A stretch of DNA of 64,000 bases from positions 24,359,135-24,423,134 of the forward strand of contig NC_030385.2 of the NCBI RefSeq assembly GCF_001625215.2, read 5' to 3'. Shown here one piece after another: positions 55,949-64,000 of this stretch. Positions within the stretch are counted from its first letter, which is position 1. The number at the start of each line of letters is the position of its first letter. This stretch comes from Daucus carota subsp. sativus. Lineage: Eukaryota; Streptophyta; Magnoliopsida; Apiales; Apiaceae. The notes under the pieces are model-generated. The model was given only the letters and a program-made list of their open reading frames with translations. It did no database searches and was not told the DNA's origin. The translations under genes and the position numbers were made by a program.

Positions 55949-58900
55949 ATGAGCAAGAGACCTGCGCCTGATCCCGTGACAGTGTTGAGGGGTCATCGTG
56001 CTTCGGTCACCGACATCTCGTTCCATAATTCCAAGAACTTGTTGTTTACTGGGTATGGGTTGCTTCTTTTATAGCGTCAGCTACGGAATTATGTGTGTGT
56101 TTTCGTTTATAAGTAGGAATGTTAAATTTGTGTTTTGTTTACTGATTGGGGTGGTTTGCAGTTCTGCGGATGGTGAGTTGCGCATTTGGGATACCTTGCA
56201 ACATCGAACTGTTTCATCAGCATGGTAGGATATATCTAGCTACTTATATTGTTTAAGTTGATGGTTTTTCAAAATGAAAGGGTGCAAATTTTGTAATCCA
56301 AGCAATTAAAAGCTAATATGATTCTAAAAATGAGTGTAGGGTGCATAGTGGGAAGCATGGTATCATTTCTGTTATGGCCTGTGATTCAAGTGGGAACGAC
56401 GACAAAGTTATCAGGTTATTCCTGGTTCGGTTTTTGTATTTTAATTTAGGAAGGAATTAATTATCAATTAAGTCACTTGCATCATTTCAATGTCTCAAGT
56501 GGATAACCAAAATTTTTTTGGTGTCGTCGGCATCATTTCAAATTAATTAACATCTTGATAAATTTTAGCAAAGTTAGGTCAAAATAAATATTTTTGTTAA
56601 ATCATATGACACGAACTTGATTGGGACTCGACGTGAACTTGTACACAAGGCAACATGATGATACAATAATAAAAAAACAATGATTAGGTTAGAGAAATTT
56701 ACAAAAATAGAGGTTGAATTCAATTGAAAAAAGGAAGATAAATACATTTTTATTTAGAAAAACTGAAATAGTCTGAAAATAGGTATATGTTTATTCAGAA
56801 AAACTTCAATAGTCAACATTGTTTATTCATGAAAATTTAAAATTCATAAAATGTAACTTTATTTTAAATAAGTGATGCAAACGAGACCTAAAATTTCTTG
56901 ATGTGACCCATTTGATAATTAACCCATTTAGGAACTCAAATTTAGGTAATCTTTTGGGGCATGACCTAGTGCTAGAATTTCTCATAGTGTTGTAGATAAC
57001 TACATTTAGGCATTTAGTCTACTTTTCCTTCCTCGGATTGACTGCTTATGTTCTGATCATGCAGCCAAGGAAGAGATGGAACCATAAAGTTGTGGGATAT
57101 TGGAGATGGGGGTTTGCCTAGGTAAGTTCTCTCAATCAGATTGGTAGATGCCTATTTTGTCTTTATAGTTGGCATTTATCTTTTAAGAGTTGATACCGGA
57201 CTTGCATTTGATACAGTGTTTTTAGTTGTTGCTAGCCTAAATGTTGACATTATTTAAGCACAAATCTACAGTATCCTGGTAAAATGTGGCCTATTTTCTT
57301 CTTTTCTATTGTCAGGGCCCCTTCTTCCATGATAACAACAAACTCCTACCACTTTTGTAAACTTTCTGTGGTGAAGAAGCCTTCTAGTTTTGCCAAGCAA
57401 GTTGATGATGGAAATAGCAAAGTTGACGAACCGGTCGGTGATACCAGCAATTTGGGGAGTCTCAGTGGCATTCAAGGGAGTAGCAGCAGCAATCCTGAAG
57501 GTTCTCTCCCCCCTTCTCTCTCTCTCTCTCTCTCCCTCCCTCTGAGTTTCAAGAGTGCCTCAGTTGACGCATTGCATATCTTTTCCTTTTTTAAAAGTTT
57601 ATATGGAAGTCTTAACCTTTTGGTTGTATTGTTATCAGATGATAAACTTAATGGAGGTCATGAATATGTTGCTATAGCAGGGGAAGAGTCCTCTCAGGTC
57701 AATAACTAGCCAACAATAAGAGTATATTGTTAAGTATGACAAGTTAAGTTGTTGTTTTCCTATATTCCATCTTATTTGCACTAATCGTTAGGTGGAGATT
57801 TGGGATCTCAATGCTGCAGTAAGGTTTGCACAGTTACCTCATTCTAGTGTCTCCTCAAATCATGCTTCAAAAGCAAGAGGTTTGCTTCTGGCTTTTCTTT
57901 GATTACACACATATCATCCTTTTGCAACTTGTGAAAGCTGTTTCATCTGCTTTACTTGTTACTGCACTGGTAACTACATGCGTGTGAAGGAGGAAATAAA
58001 CAAATTTCTCATTCGCGTATTTATATTTTTCCGTATAAGTGCTTATTTAAGAAAAAAATTTCTTTTCTTTTCTTTAGGTAGGATCTACTCCATATTAATA
58101 TAAGCAATCTTGCACCCAATTTGTTAAAGACTCATGGAAAGAGAAGGTAGGGGTTAAAAGGAAAGAAACCCTAAAAATATTGAAAATAAATATGGTCCGC
58201 AAGAAAGTACCATGCGGCAGCTCATTTAAGCTACATTAAGTTAGCATAGGAGGTATGCTGTCTAAAATCAAGCTTGGGAGGGCCGTAATACTCTGTTCTT
58301 AAAAACAAAACCAACACCACCTCTGCCTTCTATGGACCCCATCGACTTGTGTTATCTTACTTGGGTGTAACCCTCCATGTAGACATGCACGATTTTCATA
58401 GATCCTTTGTAGGCTACTGTGTTATTCCAACAATTAATTATTGTCCTTTCAGTGTTTTTTCGGGCCATAAATATTCAAGTCATTTGAAACGAAAACTACA
58501 CCCCCTCTATTGGCCCTATCAGCTTACTTTTGTTGGGTGTTACCCTCCATTGACACATACTATTTTCAATGATCCCTTCTGGGCTGCTGACTTGTGCAAA
58601 CAGTTTTTGGTTGTTCTTTCCACGGTAACTGTTTTTAATAAGGGAATACTCATGATACCAAAACAATTATACCCCAGGTCAGAAACGATACTATTTAACA
58701 ACTTACTAGGAAAACTTTTCCAGAATACAACTTTGTATTCTTTTTTATCAAATTTTTGTCAGTGAAATGTAAACCTCCTTTCCTCAGCTGAAAACAACTG
58801 CCAAAAACTGGGTCCACATTATTGCGAATTTTGAGATGATACAAAATAATCTTCGATCTAAGTTTATTGGGCAAAACCCTCACCAGAAAGTATACATCTT

Positions 58901-59050
58901 CAATTCTTGTATTGTTAAATCATATATCTTAATTGTACAAAAACAGCTCTCATTTTCTGGGTTTTGGTTATTTGTTTGTACAGGAATGTGTATGGCAGTT
59001 CAAGCATTTGTACCATCTCAATCACAGGGTTTCTTGACTGTCTTGGCCGG
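55949..59050 (+). CDS. DSE1: DSE1/TANMEI WD40 protein, first 8 exons
   Basis: Exons 55949-56052, 56162-56224, 56340-56414, 57065-57121, 57316-57500, 57639-57697, 57792-57879 and 58984-59050, with GT..AG borders and consistent phases, give 232 residues plus two bases. It starts [20 protein letters not shown], then [56 protein letters not shown] and [20 protein letters not shown]. These are the first WD repeats of DECREASED SIZE EXCLUSION LIMIT 1 (TANMEI), needed for embryo development and for limiting plasmodesmal transport, related to ASTRA subunit ASA1. The Arabidopsis protein is about 386 residues. The second half (starting at an EDGS-LLWD-like repeat) was not found up to 64,000, so the gene either continues past the window or is truncated. 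Intron 7 (57880-58983) is over 1 kb. Confidence 0.9.
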
Positions 59051-59860
59051 GTATCTTTTTTCTCTTGACAACAGTTTCTTGTCTTTTTTTTTTTTTTTGC
59101 ATCGTCTCTTGTGTCTTACTACCAGCATGCACTTCTTTCCTAATTGCAACAGTTATATATATAAGCAATTAAAGTATGGTCACTAAAATGATCAAGTGAA
59201 GTAGGCTGCATGTAGTGGTGCTTTATTGATTGATTGATAAGGGCAACTATGCGAATACTCAACTTTTCAAATAAATAATCATCATGAGAATCAAATATTC
59301 TTTTATATGGTCTGTAATTATATATTACTAGCCTTATATAATTTAAAATTTATTACTTATAATTTAATTTTTAACATCATTTTATATGTGTTTTAGTATT
59401 ATTGGATGCCCACATTTTCATTTACACGAGAAATTCTATGCTAATGTATTGAAGATTGATTAAATATTATTAGTGGATTGAATTATTGTTAAAGATTTAG
59501 ATTTTACAATATCTATATTATAAATTTATGATAGAAACAATATACATTTTCATCATCTACTTGTAAATATTTTCCAGATTTTAATGTGTTAATGATAGCA
59601 GTTTTTATTTTTTTTGACTAATTTAAAAATCATATTTTGCATATTTTTATTTCTTATTTCTTCATTTGTAAGGAAGAGGATATTATTTATCTTGTATCAG
59701 TTCCATGATGGCTTTCATGATGGCTTTCTGTTTGTGTTGGAGTAAAACACGTTAAAATTAAGAAGACTTACATGATGGCTTCCTTTTTGTCTGGAAATGG
59801 AACATGCTAGAGTTCAGAAGAAATATGGTTTGTCTCTTATTGTTTATATGATTTTTTTCT
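59051..59860. other. Intron 8 or 3' flank of DSE1
   Basis: Begins with a donor-like gtatct. AT- and T-rich with no coding. It contains two near-direct repeats 'catgatggctt' with 'tttttgt' at about 59705-59790. Confidence 0.4.
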
Positions 59861-60755
59861 ATTTATTTTAAGAAGGGAAAATAGATCTTTTTGCCACCCA
59901 ACTTATTATTTATTTAGAAACCTACCACTGAATTATAATTTTTTCTTTTTTTGTCACTAATGTTAGGTTCAGATTTTTTTTATCACTAATGTTAGGTTCA
60001 GATTTGATTATTAACACTATGTTATTCTTTTTAGCATTATCAAAATATAGTGTTAGTCTCCGATATTATGGTGATCTGATATGTGTTTATATCTGTACTC
60101 CTTCTGTCCCTCTCATTTCTTTACGTTACTTTTTGACACGTTTTTCCATGCTCATTTAAAGTATAGTTCCATAATATATTTTTTTAATTTTTTTTTCTGA
60201 ATAAAAGTTTGATGTTTAAACTTTTACTCAAAAAAAGAAATTTTTAAAAAAAAGTTACGAAACTATACTTTATAGAAGCCTCAAAATGAGTGCAAATAGT
60301 GTACGTAAACTATTGAGAGGGACGAAGGGAGTATGTATTACTACATATGTGTCCTAGGTGGTTTACTATGGAGGACGAGAGTTAGACACGCATTTTGAGA
60401 CTCCTAAAAAATTTGGTTTCAAAAATTATTTTATTTTATTTATTCTGAACAAAATTTAACGTTTGAATTCAAACTCTCATCCTCCAAGATGTTTACTTAG
60501 GACACAAATGGAGTACTACATATAAAGATATCGACACATATCAGATCACCATTATATTACAGACTACCACTATATTTTAATAATGCTAAAATGAATAATA
60601 TAGTGTTAATAATCAAATTCGAACCTAACGTTAGTGACAAAAAAAATATGAACCTAACATTAGTGACAAAAAAGAAAAAGATTATAGTTCAGTGGTAGGT
60701 TTCTAAATAAATAATAAGTTGGATGGTAAAAAAATCTATTTTCCCTTTTTTAAAA
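59861..60755. mobile_element. Long-TIR non-autonomous element, about 0.9 kb
   Basis: Long inverted ends of about 110 bp: 'gggaaaatagat', 'ccacccaacttatt', 'acctaccactga', 'cactaatgttaggttc' at the left, and the complements in reverse order at the right, ending 'atctattttccc'. Outer limits are approximate. It holds a nested CTCC-type MITE (60098-60331). Related sequence lies at 28045-28160 and 30040-30535. No transposase. Confidence 0.65.
60098..60331. mobile_element. CTCC-type MITE nested in the long-TIR element
   Basis: Ends ctccttctgtccctctcat and the complement ttgagagggacgaagggag, TA on both sides (60096-60097, 60332-60333), 234 bp. Confidence 0.8.
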
Positions 60756-60951
60756 TAGGAATAAAAGGGTAATTTGAGGGATGACCAAAAATATCTAAAC
60801 AAATTACAAATTATCCCTATGTTTATTATGCTTAAGTACAAATTTTTCTATAGTTTAGGAGAATGCTAAAATCCTCCATCAGAGGAACACAAAATCCTCA
60901 CAAGGTTTTTTTCCATAATATTGAAACCACGATTCATCATATCCATAAATG

Positions 60952-61250
60952 TTGTTTCACACCTTTTAGTTGATCAAAGAGATCATCAATCCTTGGAGGG
61001 GATATATATTTTTGATAGTCACTTTATTCAGTTGTCTATAATTAATGTAGAGACCAATCGTTCAATCTTTCCTCTTTACAAACAATATCCGCTTCCCCCC
61101 ACAATGATACACTGGGCTGGATAATTCCTTTTCCAGTAGTTCTTGCAATTGTTTTATAAGGTCCGTCATTCTCATTTTTATTGGTGCATTTGATATCGGA
61201 TTGATTACTGACAGGAGATGTATAGTAAGCTCAATTTCTTTGGAGGGCTC
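60952..61250 (-). pseudogene. Ty3/gypsy reverse transcriptase fragment
   Basis: The minus strand reads LIKQLQELLEKELSSPVYHC, FVKRKD, a stop, then LYINYRQLNKVTIKNIYPLQ. The YRQLN-KVTIKN-YPL block is diagnostic of plant gypsy RT. It is short, interrupted and has a deletion before 'PVYHC'. Dead fragment. Confidence 0.8.
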
Positions 61251-61521
61251 ACATTTCTATTATATAGGCCAAATGTGTCGCCTTTCCCTTAGCAATCTCT
61301 TAGCTTGAATCACAGATAAAAGTTTGCTTGTGATCTCCATGAAATACGATTTTCAATTCATTTTGATCTTGTAGAGTTACAGACTTATTGATGAGGAACA
61401 TAAGTGAACTAAGATTCATTTATAAGATCAGCCAGTCAAATATATTTACTTTAAAGATGAATAATGTATTTATCTACATGTTTTTGTAAGTGGGATTATA
61501 AGTAGTTATATATATATATAT

Positions 61522-63060
61522 AAGGCATGGTTCAACGAGGAACTTCCTTATCCGAGTAACTTGGTAACTTTCCATCTCAGCCGGACATCACATCACATCT
61601 GCATGCGTCTAATCCTAGTTGTAACTGCTTACCTAGCTAGTCACGTGTGTCCCCTGATTAAACTGCTCAGACACCTGACCACATATGTTGGCACATGAAA
61701 ATATTTTGATTTCTATTTCATATTATAATATTATCTATTTCTTATTTTATTACCAAATTTGATCCATATTTTTAATTTTTTGCGTATGCTTTTAAATTAT
61801 AGTACTTAAATTAAAATACATCAGAAACTATACTCAACATATTCAACGTAATAACATATATTTACACAAAATTGGTACGTATTTGTTCTCATTTTTTATA
61901 TTTAAAATTTTTTGTTCTATATTTTATATAAATTTATGTGCTTTATTTAATAAAATTTTTTTTACAAAGTAGAGAAAGAATATAAAATAAATAAAATTAA
62001 TTATATAACAAAAAAACTACTGAACACGTGGAGAACAAATAAAAAACAATATAGCAAGAAAATACAGAATATAAAAAATGTTATAAAAAAAAGGGTACAA
62101 CAATGTGACAAGAAAGAATTTATAATAAATAAATTAAATTATATAACAAAAAAAACTACATAATATGTGAAAAAAATATAAAAATCAATATAGACAAGAA
62201 AATACAGAACATAAAATTGTTATAAAGAAAAAAAGGTAAACAATGTGACAAGAAAGAATATATAATAAAAAAAATTAAATTATACAACAAATAACTACGG
62301 AACATGTGGAGAAAAAATGAAAATAAATAGAGACAATAAAATACAGAACATAAAAAATGTTATAAAGAAAACAAGGTACGATAATGTGGGAAAAAGGAAT
62401 ATATGATAAAAAAAATTAAATTATATAACAAAAAACTACAGAACATGTGGAGGAAAAATAGATTCAGTATAGACAAGAAAATACAGAACATAAAATCTTT
62501 ATAAAGAAAAAAAGGTACAACAATATGACAAAAAAAACATATAACAAACAATTTAAATTATATAACAAATAAACTACAAAACATGTGGAGAAAAAACAAA
62601 ACTTAATATAAACAAGTAAATACAGAACATAAAAATTGTTATAAAAAAATGGTACAACGGTGTGACATAAAACAAAATTTTAAATTATATAACAAATAAA
62701 TTAAGATGTGGAGAATATATTAAAATAGAAAATACATAACATGAAAAATGTTGTGAACAAAAATGGATATAATAATTTAATAAATAAATGAAATTATAAT
62801 AAACATAATTTATTTATGTAAGAAAAGTATTAAAAGTATCTAAATTATGGAATTTAATAGTACGTTGTTTTTCAGTTTTTATAATAAATCCTGTACTTTT
62901 TTTATTTTTTTACAGAACATAGAACAGGGTTGTACGTGTCTTAGTGGGTTCTACGTGTCTGTGTTAATGTAGTGTACGTGGTGTCTCCTATTCATGCGCC
63001 GTGTGCTAATCTTAACCTAGTTCCTAGGTTACCAAATTAGTTGGATCCCCAAGGAGAACG

Positions 63061-63064
<4 letters not shown>
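61522..63064. mobile_element. Putative non-autonomous element with internal array
   Basis: The left end (aaggcatggttcaacgagga, then gagtaacttggtaac) and the reversed right end (agggtcgttctccttgggg, then aatttggtaac) are related, and both sides abut TA repeats. The interior is taken up by a tandem array (62027-62760), and near the right are repeated 'acgtgtct/acgtggtgtct' motifs. The ends are diverged, so the assignment is tentative. Confidence 0.4.
62027..62760. repeat. Tandem array, about 137-bp period, 6 diverged units
   Basis: Unit starts ('acatgtggag'-like) occur near 62025, 62167, 62303, 62443, 62581 and 62704. Each unit has the order 'gacaagaaaatacagaacat', 'gttataaagaaaaaaagg', 'caatgtgacaa', 'aaattatataacaaa'. 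The spacing is 123-141 bp. Very A-rich on the plus strand. Confidence 0.85.

Positions 63065-63108
<44 letters not shown>
63065..63108. repeat. (TA)n microsatellite
   Basis: Uninterrupted TA dinucleotides over 44 bases, between two transposon-like units. Confidence 0.95.
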
Positions 63109-63109
<1 letters not shown>

Positions 63110-63110
<1 letters not shown>

Positions 63111-63755
63111 AAAGTTCTATGGAGACTGGATTATTTGGAGACTGTAGAGACCTAATCCTGGCCATCCAATCATTAAACATCCAACGGCTGCATATATTTT
63201 GTCCTGCACGTTTGTTTTCTCTCCCTATCCTGTCCTGCACTTCTAAATCGATGAACAACAAGCAGTACTTCTAAATCTTGCATAACATAAAATAATAATT
63301 CCATAATATTGGTGTTCAATCACCGAAATCCTAACAAATAAAAATAATAATTGCATACAAAACAAAGATGTAGTTGGACACTGCTATGATTGGCACTGAA
63401 CTCATTGTCATTGTCCTGCAACGAATTGAATTTGTTGCAAGACAAAATAACACTTAGATATATCACAAATATACGGGACAAATTATTAATATTACATTAC
63501 TAGAAATGCAGGACAAGAATACTGTAAATTACAAACATAGTTTTGAATTAAAACTAAAAACAAGAAATGCAGGATAAGAATATTAATAATACATTACTAG
63601 AAATTCAGGACAAGAATAGTGTAAATTATTAATATTACAGGACAAGAAATGCAGGACAAAGAATATTTAATCATGTCCATTAATTGCCATATTATTTAAC
63701 GGTAGATCTTGTAGTCTCTAATGACTCCAAAATTTTTGGTCTCCATTGAGCCCAA
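63110..63755. mobile_element. Putative non-autonomous element (TCTATGGAGAC ends)
   Basis: The left end gttctatggagactgg with 'ggagactgtagagacc' is mirrored at the right by 'ggtctccattgagcccaac' with 'gtagtctctaatgactcc'. Both lie next to simple repeats. The interior has several 'acaagaatag/aaatgcaggacaa' repeats. No coding. Tentative. Confidence 0.5.

Positions 63756-63818
<63 letters not shown>
63756..63818. repeat. (CT)n then (TA)n microsatellite
   Basis: CT dinucleotides (63756-63774) pass straight into TA dinucleotides (63775-63818). Confidence 0.95.
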
Positions 63819-63819
<1 letters not shown>

Positions 63820-64000
63820 CATCTCCAATCAAGCACCAAAATGGTGTCACTTTTGGTATAAAAGTTGCTCCAATGCAATACCAAAGTGGTGTAAAAGTTA
63901 CACCAAATGAATTGGTTGACACCAAATTTTGTGTCAAGTGTTCATTTAGTGTAATTTTTACACCAAATTTGGAGTTTTTTAAAATGCCCATTATACCCTC
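63819..64000. mobile_element. MITE left part, cut by the window end
   Basis: It begins gcatctccaatcaagcacca after TA, like the GCATCTCCAAC family at 21856-22250. The interior has repeated 'accaaa.tggtgt' and 'tttacacca' motifs. The right end is outside the window. Confidence 0.5.

Noticed and set aside
58349..59186. ORFs of 138 and 116 aa in DSE1 intron 7 and exon 8
   Set aside because: The first lies within the intron. The second overlaps exon 8 but reads on through the donor into T-rich intron; only 58984-59050 is coding.
62027..62760. CRISPR-like array
   Set aside because: Repeats with regular spacing, but units are diverged along their full length, without conserved short repeats and unique spacers, and the context is a plant nuclear genome.

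Overview
The window is nuclear DNA of a flowering plant, most likely a eudicot. It is AT-rich, its genes are split by short GT..AG introns, and it carries plant-only genes: the chloroplast-division protein ARC6, a V-ATPase proteolipid almost identical to the Arabidopsis one, plant F-box proteins, and the TANMEI/DSE1 WD40 protein. The intergenic DNA is packed with plant-type MITEs and LTR elements. I cannot name the species or family from sequence alone.

Layout. 1-5.7 kb: a diverged tandem array, an LTR-like segment and a near-perfect 1,830-bp tandem duplication that carries a hAT-type MITE in each copy. 5.7-8 kb: an F-box gene whose stop codon lies at the edge of a Tourist-like MITE, then nested CTCCCTCCGT-type MITEs. 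8.9-9.7 kb: a small secreted-peptide-like gene and a tRNA-Glu gene. 10.2-14.3 kb: complete six-exon ARC6 (minus). 16.6-18.4 kb: three-exon VHA-c (minus) with two tRNA-Lys(CTT) genes inside intron 2 on the other strand. 19-25.4 kb: a poly(A)-tailed retroposed fragment and several MITEs with clear target-site duplications. 25.8-26.7 kb: a small cystatin-like gene. 28.8-29.3 kb: a perfect foldback element. 31.2-32.3 kb: a complete F-box/FBA gene (minus). 34-37.7 kb: fragments of a TMK-type receptor kinase and of an LRB/POB1 BTB gene.

38.8-54.7 kb: two decaying direct copies of an OMA1-like mitochondrial metallopeptidase gene, plus two 3'-exon remnants at about 44.5 and 32.9 kb. The first copy is interrupted by an LTR/TRIM composite, the second by a 5.4-kb Ty1/copia element whose two LTRs look identical. 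Both copies have Thr-Gln where the His-Glu of the HExxH zinc motif should be, so catalytic loss appears older than the duplication.

55.9-59.05 kb: the first eight exons of the DSE1/TANMEI WD40 gene (plus). The remaining exons are not found and presumably lie beyond 64,000. The following intron or flank holds a gypsy RT remnant, long-TIR elements, a 137-bp-period tandem array and TA microsatellites.

The intact genes are ordinary single housekeeping or regulatory genes with no sign of working together as a cluster. I found no operon-like, CRISPR or clearly new multi-gene system. The points of most interest are the OMA1-like family that has lost its catalytic motif, the candidate tyrosine-sulfated peptide, the transposon-derived stop codon and the antisense intronic tRNA genes.
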